DNA from: Artocarpus heterophyllus
Taxonomy: Eukaryota > Streptophyta > Magnoliopsida > Rosales > Moraceae
Length of the DNA stretch: 64,000 nucleotides
Direction: 5' to 3'
Assembly: GCA_025403435.1 (NCBI GenBank)
Contig: CM046330.1
Span: forward strand, 26,661,507-26,725,506
Below, in pieces: positions 45,376 through 57,170 of the stretch (positions are counted from its first letter, which is position 1; the number at the start of each line of letters is the position of its first letter). Position numbers and translations under genes: made by a program. The notes under the pieces were generated by a model. The model had not been told where the DNA came from. It was given only the letters and a program-made list of their open reading frames with translations, and ran no database searches.

Positions 45376-47033
45376 TTGCAAGGGAAGAGAGTGAGAGATA
45401 TACAAGATAAAGAGGTCAGAGTATTTCACAGTTTTTATTCTCAATATCTCATGAGATATTACTTAATTTCTCATGTATGTTATAAACTACACATTTTAAA
45501 ATTATATGAGATTATTTACTAAGTTTTAACCTAAACATGCTATGTTGCTCTTTTTCCCTTTAAAAGATTGTATATTTAAGCATCTCATTTATTGCATGTA
45601 CAAGAAAGTTTTCTCCTCAAAAAAAAAATAAAAAAATACAAGAGAGTTTTGTTAAATTATGGTTCAAACTTTTAGTCTATTTATTTTTTATTGTCCTCTT
45701 TTAATTTGTTTGTTGGGTGTGATAAGACGAAGTGTTCCTTCTATTTTTTTTAAATACAAAATGTTTTTATTTTTGTTTTTAGGGGTCTTTCTTTTTCATT
45801 TGCTTCTTCATTGTTTTATCATTTTTCCAATTAAAATAATTCTATCAAATGTGTTCTCTTTATTGTACAATTTTATTTTCTATATATTTTTTAAATACTT
45901 TTTCTTTCTCTTTTGCTTCTCTTAAAATATGTTTTTGTGTTTTTCTAATTAACCCATTACAACAAATTTTTTTCTAAAACATGTCGTCTTTTAAAAATTT
46001 TTCATGCCTTTCTTTTAACCATTATTTTCTAATAATCACATGCTCTCTAATTTGTTCCATCGAGGTAACTTTAGATAAAAATGAAAATAAAAATAAAAAT
46101 AAAAAAGAGAAACGACTGCTAACTGATTGACATTGGAATCTTTCAATTAATTCAATATGACAAAAAAGACATATCAAGTCGACTAACCATCAAAAATTAT
46201 GTATTATTCGGTATTATTTTTTAAAATAGATGAAAATAGTTTTATTTTAAAAAATAAATTTTTTTAAGAATTTTACTAAAAATGTTTCTAAAATTTATGT
46301 CTTAAAAAATATGTACAAATATTTTTAAAAATTCTAAAAATAAAAACAAACAGGCTCATATCTTCTGTTGCAACTGAAAACATGAAACTACTTTTCCCTT
46401 CTTTTCATTGCCTTTTCTCTTTCAAATATTACTCAGCCTACACAAGTGAAAAAAAATTTCAGGCCCTCAATGCAATTACAATTATACCCCACTATTACAC
46501 GTTGGCGATAACATACAATATAATAACGCACGTAGTTTACTAAAGTGCCCTACGTACAAAGATCTTCTTCTTTATCTAGTTTCCTAAAACATAGCCCAAA
46601 ACCGTTCACTTGTCGCCAACTCTTTACAGCCATCCGCCCCAAGTGTCAACTTTCAACAAAGAAGCAGTGGGGTCTATAGATATGCCGTAAAATATATAAA
46701 GCATTTTGAAAACAAACTGATAGCACAATCAATTGAAACTGAAATTGTGAGATAAGGTTTGGATGGTCTGGACCTTCGCACCATTGACGAAGCCTACTTC
46801 TTTACACTTTGAGTTTTATATTTATACAAAAACATATTTTCAGTTTTTGATATTATGTTTTTAATATTATTAAATATATATATTTTTAAATTATATTTAA
46901 TATCTAAATCTATATCTTATTTTGGTTTATAAATGATTTTAATCTTCAAAATGACCATATTATCTTTAAGAAAACGAGAAATTTTTTTTTTTATAAAATT
47001 ATAAGGAAAAAAACCATATCAAGGATATTTTAG
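45376..47033. other. AT-rich intergenic DNA
   Basis: No gene. The 88-codon frame at 45659-45925 is Phe/Leu-rich, lies in T-rich DNA and shows no domain. Simple A/T runs occur throughout (for example 46080-46110). Confidence 0.5.
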
Positions 47034-47126
47034 GGTTCGTTTGATGCGCAGGTTCGAAATAGTTTAGTTCTAAATTGTATGATTTGAATTGACGTTTAAA
47101 ATGTAAAAGTTTAAAATGAGAATTGG

Positions 47127-47750
47127 TGTTGATGCTTACCGCTGTCCGGCGTCGGATCAACACCCACGTGTGACTGAACACGTTCTGACCTCCTCTTAAG
47201 CTCGCCCCTAGCTGGGAGTGTGTACTTGCGAGAGGGATGATTAGGAGAGATGGGGTTAGTCAATAGACAAGGGCTCTCCGATGCTCAAGGCAAGTATTGC
47301 TCGGCAGAGGTCGGCAGCTAATTAGGTGTGAGAAAGTCTCTCTCTCTAAAACGTCATAAATGCATCCTATTTATAGGCCACCAGCTGGATCGGGTACAAG
47401 ATAGGTTTTGCCCATTACCCAGGTGTCACATCAAAGTGTATTAAGCAGTAAGTGACAAGTGTCGCGTCCATTGTCCAATGGATTGGACTCTATCAGACGG
47501 CAGCACGTTTGCCTGGTGTTGGCCTACAAGGATGGGTAGTGACGTATTATGATGAATAACGTGGCCCGGCCCGAGCTACTGTACATCCCCGAGGTGGCAG
47601 CCTTCTTGGGGGAGTGCCCTCAGATAAATGGAAGGCACCTCGGGAAGAAGCATAAGTCGTCGGGTCGGGCGGTAGCCTATGTCTGCCGAACTGAGTTGTC
47701 GACCACCAAAGTTAGTGTCCTCGGTGGCGGCGCCGAGCTTACCTTCAACA
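47127..47750 (-). repeat. Element D 3' LTR (624 bp)
   Basis: Plus-strand ends TGTTGATGCTTACC and TTACCTTCAACA; same length as its partner at 57191-57814. A minus-strand TATA-type CTATAAATAGG is at 47366-47376. A short frame (47549 on) is open in both LTRs but has no domain. Confidence 0.97.
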
Positions 47751-47762
47751 TTAGCCCCCCAG
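47751..47762 (-). promoter_or_regulatory. Element D polypurine tract
   Basis: The element strand reads CTGGGGGGCTAA directly before the 3' LTR. Confidence 0.8.
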
Positions 47763-47972
47763 TTCACCTTGTCGGTGTTCGGCCGGGTGGACTATGCCGA
47801 GTGGGTGAGGTCGGCTCAAAGGAAGAAGACCAAGCGACACTTAGAAGCGGGGTGAGGTGAAAAGACACGCGGATCAGACGGGGGACGCGTGTCGCGTCAC
47901 GGCCGTCTGTGCGGCTGTCAGGCGTATTAATTGCGCCTTTTGGGTTTTCGCGCTTGAATTTCCCGCTCAAAA

Positions 47973-47986
47973 TGGCTATAAATAGG
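47973..47986 (+). promoter_or_regulatory. TATA box of the antisense gene in element D
   Basis: GGCTATAAATAGGG on the plus strand, about 150 bp before the antisense gene's ATG at 48127 and 220 bp inside the 3' LTR. The core CTATAAATAGG is the same string as the LTR's own minus-strand TATA box. The position and match are good; use in vivo is inferred. Confidence 0.7.
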
Positions 47987-48126
47987 GTCCCTCCTCTTCA
48001 TAATTTGCACTTTATTTCCAGAAATCTTTCGACCGAAAAATTTTAGTTGCCGAGCTTGAGTAGTATAGCCGAAGATCACATCATCCGAGCTACCAAGAAC
48101 CCGAGCAGGTAATTTTCTGAGCGAAA

Positions 48127-50678
48127 ATGAGCGATTTGTTCGACTCACAGAACATGGAGGTTTCATGGTCGGAAAGTAGCGAGGAGAGCAGTAGCTCTTC
48201 TTCGACCCAATTCGACACCGAGGTGGCATCCCAAAAACAGGACGGGGCCAGTCGGCTGGAGCAGATCCTAAAGGTCGATTCCCAGACCGTGCCCGAGCAG
48301 GAATTTTTAAATATGCTGGGCGGGCGCAAGCTTATCAGGCCATCCAGGGAACAAGACCCTTACACAGGGGCGGCAACAGCGGGCTCTTCCCAAGTTTTTC
48401 CAGGGGAGAGAGCCGAGTTTCGGGCCCATGAGGATGCTCCGAGCACCTCTGGTCGGAGTGCTGGGGCCCCCATCCAAATCGCGGGGGTGATTACGGTTGA
48501 TATCTCCGATGAGGAGCATGCAGCCGAGGAGACAGGGGCAGAACAGCCGGAGATGGAGCAGGAGGTCCAGGCCACCCGCGTGCGGGGCGTCACAGCATAT
48601 CGGATAAGCCGTCCTGGGCAAACCTCGGCGGCAGGATATACGAGCGCGATTACAGAGTCGCGGTTAGAGACCCTACGCGTCGAATATGGTATTTCGGCCG
48701 ATGTGGATCTCGTCGTCCCCGGCGAGGGAGATTCACCTTTAGAGGCGCTGGAGGGGTTCATAACGCTTTACGCCGAGTTCTTCAAGGCCGGGCTGCGTCT
48801 GCTACTGCACCGTTATCTTCGCCAGGCACTTAATGATTTTAACGTGTGCCCAGTGCAATTAAACCCGAACAGCTATAGGTCGCTGATCGGGATGTACATT
48901 TTGTGGAAGTACCACCGGAGCACTGAGATGCCGTTGGAGGCTTTCAAGCAAGTGTTCAAGATGAAGAAGCTTCCTCAGCAGTCCGGCTGGTACTACTTCA
49001 CCGGCTTCAGAAAGGACTTTATTCTGGGCAACCTCGACTCGGACAAGCTGTGGAAGTACGAATGGTTTTACGTCGGGGGAAACTTTTTAACCCGAGCCGG
49101 TGAAGTTATCTCTTAGGATGAATAGGTGCCGAGGTCATTTGAGCAGGGGCACGTTTGGACCAAGCGCCCTTGGGCATCGAGCCACGTAATAAGGGCCATG
49201 GACAAACTGTTCGAAAAGCCTGAGTCGTCCAGACAACAGTCCTTTCTTCTAAGAAAGGACACTCTGTCCAGATACGGTTGGTTTGGGGAGTCCAGCAGTC
49301 TTCCCCGAGCTAGGCGTCCTGCCCGGGAAACCGGGCAGGTTACTGTTGCCCGTCCGAGTGATGCGGATCTTTCAGGGCCAAGTACTTCCTGGTCTGGGTG
49401 GCCGACGAGGGAGCCTTCATCGTCTAGTACCGAGGACTCGTCTAGTGGCTCCCTCGATGCGGGGCCACCTGTAGCCGATGAGGGCCTCGAGGGCGTGATT
49501 AGGCTCCTGTACCCGTCGGCCAACTCCAGATCGGAGGTCAGCCTGGAACTTTATTTATAATCACCCTTTCCCCTGTTTTTTATTCCGACCTTCGTTTGAC
49601 TTTGATTTTCTTTGCGCAGAAATGACCGCACCGACCTCCCGCACTGGCAGGCTTGCCCAGATGACAACACAGAGGAAGGGCAAGGGCAAGGCCGTCGAGG
49701 CCAGCAAAAAGCGTAAGTGGATGCCGGCGCCCGAGCCCCCGACACGCACCGGGCAAACCTTGACATCAGTCAAAGTTCTACCACCGCCACAACCGAGGAG
49801 GACCTCGTCAGAGGTCGACTGAGGTGACGAGGCATCTCGCGGCTCTTCCGAGGACCAGCAAAGAAGGCGCCCGGACTATCGTGGCATGCTCCTCGAACGT
49901 CTCAGGGACGTAGCTCCCCCAGATGACTTCTTTATGAACATCCGGGGCGAGGACTTTCAGGACTTGTGCAACATGACCCTCCGAGCGACTGCCTCAGTAA
50001 GTATCCGAGCTGATCAATAGTTCGGAACTTGTAATAATGTTACTGAGGACTAACCCCTTGTGTGTCTTGCAGTCAAGCGCCATGGTACATATGGTGCACT
50101 CTATCGGGATGAGGGAGATCCACAAGGAGAAAGAGAGGCACAAGAAGACCCTCCTGATGAAGTTGGACTCCGACAAAGAGCTCAATGATAAGAAGATTGA
50201 GCTAGATCAAGCTAAGGAGGAAGCTCGGAAGGCGAAGTCCGAGGTCGAGGACATGTCGAGGCGCCTCAAGGAAGCGGAGGATAAGGCCGCTCGGCAGGAA
50301 GATAAAGCTACACAGCTAGAGGGTCTGCTGGCAACTCCGTAAGCCGAGCACCATCAATTTGTAGCCGGGCTCCCCGACCGTCTAGCCGCTGCGGTCGAGG
50401 AGTTTAAGACATCCCCTGAATACATCGACCTCTACTTTGACGGAATGACAGACCTCCGCGACCATCTGATTGAAAAGCATCCCGAGGCGGCTGCTTTCGA
50501 CTGGTCGGTCATTGCCGAGCCAGACCAGGGCGGGGCCAAGCAACTACGGGATGTTGAGGAGGAGGTCGTCGTTGTGGACGGTGATGACGACGGGGATGTG
50601 CAAGCTGCCGAGGGAGGCCAGGACGACAACGAGGCGGGGGACGAGACCCAGGCCGGTGACGAGACCCAGGCCAATTGA
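48127..50678 (+). pseudogene. Antisense gene of element D (Tat-type antisense ORF), three exons
   Basis: Starts at ATG 48127 (MSDLFDSQNMEVSWSESSEE), an acidic Ser/Glu-rich N-terminus. A globular part follows that resembles the plant transposon protein of Tat antisense ORFs (LRLLLHRYLRQALNDFNVCP, MYILWKYHRS, GWYYFTGFRKDFI, KYEWFYVGG). The frame continues past TAG at 49114 and 49123. Exon 1 ends near 49536 and exon 2 starts near 49620 (about 83 bp; exact phase unsure). Intron 2 is clear: GTAAGT at 49997 to TTGCAG at 50072, keeping the frame. Exon 3 encodes a long charged coiled coil (HKEKERHKKTLLMK onwards) and an acidic tail ending at 50678. Other stops are TGA 49820 and TAA 50340. All four fit C-to-T changes from Gln or Arg codons. 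About 800 codons in all. Function unknown; it has no resemblance to gag or pol. Confidence 0.8.
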
Positions 50679-50745
50679 TCCTCTCTTTCTCTTCCTTTTT
50701 GTATTTGGGCTTGGGAGGTGCCCGACTTTCTTGTACCTCCCTAGT

Positions 50746-50751
50746 AAATAA
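50746..50751 (+). terminator. Poly(A) signal of the antisense gene
   Basis: An AATAAA hexamer follows the antisense gene's stop by about 70 bp, after a T-rich stretch. It is a plausible plant near-upstream element; the cleavage site was not placed. Confidence 0.55.
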
Positions 50752-50851
50752 AGTTAAAACATTTTATATTTTCCCGTTTTGCATCCACTTTTTCTTACGT
50801 GTAGTTTTATTTTACAACCCACGTAATTTTGAAGTTAGATACTTCTCGGGA

Positions 50852-51000
50852 GTTCCCAGGCTGGGAACCAGTTATCCGAGCAGAGGTAAAGGGTACAATT
50901 CTACTCGGTTAAGCCGAGTACCTCTGTCCTCAGTTAATCCGAGGACTTTTGTTCGGTTGTTCCGAGTAGTTATCCATTTCTGCTTAGTTATCCAAGCAAG
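50852..51000. repeat. Run of five small hairpins between the antisense gene and pol
   Basis: GTTCCCAGGCTGGGAAC (50852-50868), CTCGGTTAAGCCGAG (about 50903-50917), CCTCAGTTAATCCGAGG (about 50929-50945), TTCGGTTGTTCCGAG (about 50952-50966) and GCTTAGTTATCCAAGC (about 50982-50997). The last four look like diverged copies of one ~25-30 bp unit built round CTCGGTTNNNCCGAG. They lie where the plus-strand antisense transcript and minus-strand pol transcript would converge. Confidence 0.7.
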
Positions 51001-51504
51001 TTTAGGTTTCTGGTCTCGGTCAGGCAGAATATAAACGGCGTATATCTACCCTTACCCTGTTGCTCCCCATAGACTTGTTGAAGTTTTAAAGAAACTTTAC
51101 AAGTATAGGACTAATCGGGCACATAGATGTGCCGAACAACTTAAGGGTGTCTGCATGACAGACATGATACATATACTGACTAGTCCCCCTGTCCAGTTTG
51201 ACGAGGATGACTTCCTTGATGGGGAGTCAACATCCTGTCTTCCGAGCTGGGGTTCTGGCGTCTTAGGCATAGTCCTCCCTTAAAGACATTGCTCAAGTGG
51301 AATGAGTTTAGGGAAGTTGTGCTCCATTAATGTAATATTTACATTGATTTTTCCAGCCCTGCTCAGCAGGTCTAGTTACAAAAGAATTGTGGCCAGAGAT
51401 CAAAAGAGGAATCTGGCTCTGATTTTTGTTCTTTTCTTTTTCTCTTTTTTTTTTTTTCAAGAATAGAATCTTTTTAAAAGCTCGGCATTCCATGGATGCC
51501 CGAG
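51001..51504. other. Element D spacer between hairpins and integrase end
   Basis: Contains a T run near 51440 and no coding domain. The minus-strand frame at 51308-51493 is Lys-rich and judged spurious. Confidence 0.5.
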
Positions 51505-52908
51505 CTAATTCCCCTCCGTATCGGTCAGCCTGTAAGTGCCTGGCCGCACGAAACCTTCGACTTTAAATGGACCTTCCCATTTCGGACCAAAGGACCCGAG
51601 ACCGGGTTGTTGAACCATGACCTTTGTCATCACTAAGTCACCAACTTTAAAGCTTCTCGGCTGAACCCGTTTGTTGTAATACCGAGCTACAACCTGATTT
51701 CGGGCTGCATTACGAATGGATGCCCGGTTCCTTTTTTCTTCAAGTAGGTCGAGCTCGGTCATCATGAGCTTTTCATTCAAAATTTCTTCGTATTGCTCAA
51801 CCCTCAAGCTTGGTAATCCAACTTCGGCTGGGATGACGGCTTCTGCCCCATAAACCAGGGCAAACGGTGTCTCACCGGTTGCAGCTCGTGTAGTTGTTCG
51901 GTATGCCCAGAGTACTTGGGGCAGTTCGTCGATCCACGCACCCTTAAGCCCCTCGAGTTTCTTCTTTAGATTGTCTTTAATGGTCTTGTTCATGGCCTCC
52001 ACCTGGCCGTTACTCTGCGGATAGCTCGAAGAAGAGAAGACTTTCTTAACGCCGAGCTGCTTGCACAGATGTCGTAGACCCGAGGAGTCAAACTGCTTGG
52101 CATTGTCGGTGACGATAGTGTGCGGGATTCCAAACCGACAGACGATGTTTTTTCATACAAAGTTGGTGCACTTAGCTTCAGTCATGTTGGTGCAAGGCTC
52201 AACTTTGATCCATTTCGTCAGATAGTCTATGGCGACGATACAACATCTGAATTGCGAACGAGCCGGAGGGAGTGGTCCGATCAAGTCAATGGCCCATTTT
52301 GCAAATGGCCACGCCAAAGTTACTGGATTTAGAGGCTCGGCGTGCGAACCTAGCATCCTAGCAAATTGCTGGCATTTGAAGCATTTTCGTGCAAAGCTCC
52401 CACAGTCTTGCTGCATGGTGGGCCAGTAGTAACCCTGCCGCAGGCATTTCTGGGCCAAGGAGCGTCCACCGGAGTGATTGCCACAAAGGCCTTCATGAAT
52501 CTCTTTCATTAAGTACTCGGCCTCTTGGGGATCCAAACATCTTAGGCATGGCGTTGTGTAGCCGCGTCGGTATAGCTTTTCCCCAATCATCGAATACCAG
52601 GCCGAGCTGTTACGTATCCGACGTGCTTCTTCCCGGTCGTCGGGTAATTCGGCTATGGTCAGGTATCGGATGATCGGGTCCATCCATGTGGATGTCGGCT
52701 CGGCAGCCAGGCTCATGACCTCCTTAGTGATACTTGGTCCAGAGAGTTTTTCGATGGGAACGGACATCGAGTCTATTCCTCCTATCCCAGAGGCTAGTCG
52801 GGCAAGGACATCGGCTTCCACGTTCTCGGACCGGGGGATTTGCCTAAAAGTGTAGGACTTGAATTGTCCAAGCAACCGTTTCGCTTCTTTTAAATATGCC
52901 GTCATCAA
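51505..52908 (-). pseudogene. Element D integrase
   Basis: The minus strand encodes the linker after RNase H, then a zinc-binding region (HEGLCGNHSGGRSLAQKCL, KCFKCQQFA), and the core with the first Asp in CCIVAIDYLTKWI, the second in IVTDNAKQF and the Glu in NGQVEAMNKTIKDNL. The C-terminal part is KRVQPRSFKVGDLVMTKV followed by GPKWEGPFKV and a stop at 51505. No chromodomain is present, as expected for Tat elements, which are non-chromoviruses. A TGA at about 52151 (a Trp position in relatives) and missing starts between 52153 and 52002 break the frame. Confidence 0.88.
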
Positions 52909-52914
52909 TTCTGC

Positions 52915-53710
52915 TCGGGCCTGGAATCCTCATGTGACTTGCTGCACCACTAGCATTGAGTCACTATAGGTGGTCAGACGATCGACTCCGAGGTCTCAGG
53001 CAATTCGTAGTCCGGCCAGCAAGGCTTCATACTCCGCTTCGTTGTTAGAGGTCTTGAAGTCGAAACGAAGGGCATAAATGACCTTATATCCGTCGGGGCT
53101 TGTTAAAATCAAGCCTGCCCCTGACCCGTCGACGCAGGTTGAGCCATCGACGTGTAGTTTCTAGTTCAGCTCCAGGGAAAGGCCTTGCTCACTGCAGCCA
53201 GCTGTATCCGGCTCCTCAACGGGTGATTTCTCCACTAAGGGAGCCACTTTTCTGGCCTCTGTAAACTCAGCAAGGAAATCCGCTAAGACTTGAGCTTTTA
53301 TTGCTGTTCTCGGCACAAAATGTACATCATACTGGCCCAACTCGACCGACCACTTGGCCATCCGCCCTGATATTTCCAGGCTCTGCAAAACTTGCCGGAG
53401 AGGAAACTTGGTCGGAATCTTGACGGTATGGCCCTGGTAATATGGCCGCAGCTTCCGGACTGATATTATTAAGGCAAAGGCCAGCTTCTCCAATGATGAA
53501 TAGCGCTCCTCGGTGCCTTGGAACACGTGGCTGGTATAGTAGACGAGTCTCTGAATCCTGTTTTCATCTCGGATCAACACCGAGCTGACAGCCTTCTCCG
53601 AGACGGCTAAATAGGCAGTTAAAACCTCACCGGGCGAAGGTTTGGACAGGAGCGGGGGTGTGGCTAGGTAAGTTTTTAAGCTTTAGAAAGCATCCTCACA
53701 CTCCCTGCTT
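52915..53710 (-). pseudogene. Element D dual RNase H region
   Basis: Two RNase H-type domains in tandem. The first (53580-53161) has MLIRDENRIQRLVYYTSHVF, then RYSSLEKLAFALIISVRKLR. After a TAG at about 53161 a second domain begins with KLHVDGSTCVDGSGAGLIL, then NNEAEYEALLAGLRIA and a YSDSMLVVQQV motif, keeping the Asp-Glu-Asp pattern. A second, archaeal-like RNase H is a known feature of the Tat lineage. Further stops at about 53000 and 52930 show decay. Confidence 0.8.
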
Positions 53711-55648
53711 CACTCAAACCTCCCCTTAAGTGCCTTAAAGAAAGGGTGACACTTGTTGGTAGCCCGGGAGACAAATCTTGATAAGGCGGCCACCATGCCA
53801 GTAAGCCTTTGCACGTCTTTCACTGTCTGAGGAGAATGCATGTCTATGATTGCCTGGGCTTTCGCTGGGTTCACTTCGATTCCTCGTCGGTTAACCAAAA
53901 ATCCGAGGAATTTGCTTGAGCCAACGCCAAAAGCACATTTTGCCGGGTTGAGTTTCATCCCATACTCCCCGGAGAATGTCAAAGCTAGCTCGGAGGTCGG
54001 CTATGTGGTCCTTCGCTTGGACAGATTTTACTAACATGTCGTCCACGTAGACCTCCATAGTTTTCCCGATCAGCCGAGTGAACATTTTGTTGACGAGGCG
54101 TTGATAGGTAGTTCCGGCGTTCTTGAGACCAAACGGCATGACAACGTAGCAATACAAGCCCTGGTCGGTGACAAATGAGGTTTTGATCTGATCCTCTTCG
54201 GCCATTCTTATCTGATTATATCCGGAGTAGGCGTCCATAAAGCTCAGTAGCTCATGTTCGGCTGTGGCATCGACGAGCTGGTCTATCCGAGGAAGTGGGA
54301 AGCAGTCCTTCAGGCAGGTCTTGTTAAGATCGGTATAGTCGATACAGACCCGCCACTTGTCGTTCGCCTTTTTGACGAGGACGACGTTTGCTAACCATTC
54401 TGGATATTTGACCTCTCTAATAAATCCAGCCTTCAGGAGTTTCTGGACTTCATCATTGATCGCAGCATATCTCTCCGGGTTGAAGGCTCTTCGTTTTTGT
54501 ATCACCGGCCTGTGACCAGGTTGGACGTTAAGCCGATGGCTGATGACGCTCGGATCTATGCCGGGCATGTCCTCATGAGACCATGTAAAAATGTCGCGGT
54601 ACTTGGAAAGAAGGGATTCCAGGTCGGCCAGGATCTCAGGTTGTAACTGTGACCCGAGTTGGACAATGCGTTCCGGCCTTTCGGGGTCCAGGGAGAACGG
54701 CACTAGGTCTTCAACCGGGGTACCCCTTACCTCTTCCTCGGGAAACCTGGGGTCTAGATCTGTGAGCATCTTCGGCGTCGGATCGGTTGGGAGGTCGGTC
54801 TCGTCGACTACATACACGGCCAGGATTCCCTGTTGCTGGGCTGAGGCTGCCCGGACTGCGTTTGCATAGCAAGCCCGAGAGTCCGCCTGGGACGAGCGGA
54901 TTACTCCAACACCACCATCGGTCGGGAACTTCATTGCCAAGTGATATGTCGAAACCACGGCCTTTAATCCGTTCAGCGTCGGCCGGCCGATGATGATGTT
55001 ATATTGAGAGGGTTTATCTACGACTAAAAAGTCGACCACCCGAGTGACCCTGGCAGCACCTTCTCCAAAAGTTACCGGGAGACTAACCTTCCCGGTTGCT
55101 CGGACACACTCACCCGTGAAGCCAAAAAGTGGGGTCCGGACCGAGACTAAAGGCGCGTTGCTGATCTTCAGCCTGTCGAATGCTTGTTTAAAAAGGATGT
55201 CCGCCGAACTGCCATTGTCAATTAAGACACGCCGTACAACATTGTTGGCGATAGGCAGTTCGTAAACCAAGGCATCGTTGTGGGGATGTATTAATCGGTC
55301 TGTTTCCTCCTCAATGAAGGTGATCGGGGTGTCCTCTTGGCGGCATATCTTATTGATGTGCTCGGACACATTCATGAAGTCACTCCGTTGGACCCGCCGA
55401 GCCTCTCTGACGTAGGATCGCCGCCCACTCGATGTGTCCCCGGTGACAGGCCCGCCAAGTATCGTGTGTACGATATTTGGGGGTTTCGGGGCGTTCACAC
55501 TATCGGTCCTGGGTCGGCTTTGTACGTCTCGGCCTGACGAGTCGTTCCTTCCAGTGGTTGCCCTCAGGTTTATGGCCTTCTCCACAAATTCCTGCAACAG
55601 ACCTTCCTGGACCAACCTCTCTATTTGGTCCTTGAGCTGGATGCATTC
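53711..55648 (-). pseudogene. pol: Element D protease and reverse transcriptase
   Basis: The 574-codon frame 55615-53891 contains the end of gag, the protease with RRVLIDNGSSADILF near 55210 (the D-x-GSSAD active site of Tat elements) and the YNIIIGRPTLNGLKAVVS motif. RT follows: RHRPVIQKRRAFNPERYAA-like entry, WRVCIDYTDLNKTCLKD, YSGYNQIRMAEEDQ, MPFGLKNAGTTYQRLVN and the catalytic VYVDDMLVKS near 54030. A one-base frameshift near 53970 moves the frame to 53982-53710 (YGMKLNPAKCAFGVGSSKF). Apart from that the region is open. Confidence 0.92.
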
Positions 55649-57125
55649 TCAGGTAGTATGGCCCACATCTTGGTGGAATTTACAAAACTTTGACTGGTCA
55701 CGCTTCACCCTGATGCCGCGGAGCTTGGGCGGCGGTGTCAACAAATTCTTATCGCCAACTTGGGCGAGCACCTCATCAATAGTTGCCACCAGGGGCGTGT
55801 AGTTTTGGAACTTGCCGGTCGGCCCCTTCGGCTCATTAATTAGCTTTCTCTTTCTTCTGCTTCTTCGCATGCTCGGCGCTGCCCTGCTCCGGCCCTTTTT
55901 TTTGCTTCTTTTCCTTTTTTGTCCCGCTCGGGCCAGCCTCCTCCCGGCGGCTTTTCATGTACTCGACAGCGTCCGCATGTCTTTGGGCGTACCCGAGCAT
56001 TTGTGGAAACGTGTTTGGCTGCTCAAAGGCCAGGGACCAGGTCAGCTTCTCGTCTCGGAGGCCCCCTACAAAAATATGTTTGAGGGTCTCGTCTTCGACG
56101 TGCTTGACCTCAAGAGCAGCCCGGGTAAATAGGTTGACATTGTCCCTGACACTGCCGTCTCCCTACTTGACAGCGTACAGGGAAGTTATTTCTTTCCTCC
56201 GTGTCCTGGTTGTAGAGAATGCGGCGGAGAAGGCGTCAGTTAAATGCCCAAAAGAAGAAATCAACCCTGGTTCAAGCCGTCGGAACCACTACCGAGCAGG
56301 GCCTGTAAGGGTGAGCGAGAAAGCTTTGCACATTGCAGCATCACTGGCATTCTGCAATAGCATGTGCCCGCGAAAGAGTTCGGCATGCTCATCCACGTCG
56401 GTGGCCCCATCGTAAGACTTGATTTATGGGACCTTAAACTTCGGCGGCATGGGTGCCCGTATTATGTGATCCGGGAAGGGCGGATCTTGAGCCCCGATCT
56501 CATCCAAACAGACCCTGCAATTGCGGATCTCATCGATCTGTCGCTGCAGCACCCGAAACTGGCGACTATTCGTGTCTTCGGGCAGTTCGACCTGATAGGG
56601 TACTCCGCCCTCAGCACAGCTTCCAGCTCCGCCTTGGCGATTTCTGTTAATCCCTCGGTACCCGAGCCGATCAAACACCGAGGCTCTGGAACCTTGTGGT
56701 GAAGGGACACGGTGTGGTTGACGTCCCATCTGATGTTCATGAACCAGTCTATTGTCAAGCAGGGGGCCTCTGGTGGATCCCGAAGACTGCTCTGACCGAT
56801 CCTCCCAATTGGTGGCGCTCTGCTCATGCCGACCCCCTACCTGGTCAACCTGGGCGGGGGGTGGCAGTTCCGGTGCAGCTTGCTGTTGAGCTTGTGCAAG
56901 CTGCCGAGTTAAGATCTGAACTGCATCTGTGAGCTCCCGGATCAGATCTTGTGCAGCTCGGGCCTGCATCGACTCGGCTCTTGTCGCGCTTCCTTGCCCT
57001 CCGGACCGAGATCTGGCTGTCCGAGGATGACCGCTGGGCCGTTCTGCAGCCGGTTGCTTATGCCTGGCGTCGCCCGACTCCTGACATCGGGCGGTACTAT
57101 CTCTTGCGTTACCTCGTGTTGTCAT
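55649..57125 (-). pseudogene. gag: Element D gag
   Basis: The start chosen is the ATG at 57125 (MTTRGNARDSTARC), 46 bp inside the PBS; the open frame further right only reads into the LTR. A Gln/Ala-rich coiled-coil-like stretch (VQILTRQLAQAQQQ) leads to PFPDHIIRAPMPPKFKVP and a TAA at 56424. The gag core then continues in frame (AMCKAFSLTLTGPARQWF, then LTDAFSAAFSTTRT) to a TAG near 56165, a Lys-rich linker, a frameshift near 55850, and a knuckle CKFHQDVGHTT followed by a stop where the third metal ligand region begins. The CxxH...H...C knuckle is of the Tat type. Confidence 0.85.
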
Positions 57126-57170
57126 TTTGGAAATCCGAGGTATAATAACTTTGGATTGGGGCCCATTCGG

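Noticed and set aside
45659..45925. Phe-rich 88-codon frame resembling a membrane protein
   Set aside because: T-rich DNA gives such hydrophobic frames by chance; no homology or gene context.
47549..47860. 103-codon frame starting in the D LTR, also open at 57613-57843
   Set aside because: It is open in both LTRs because they are copies; no domain, and the shared part ends at the LTR edge.
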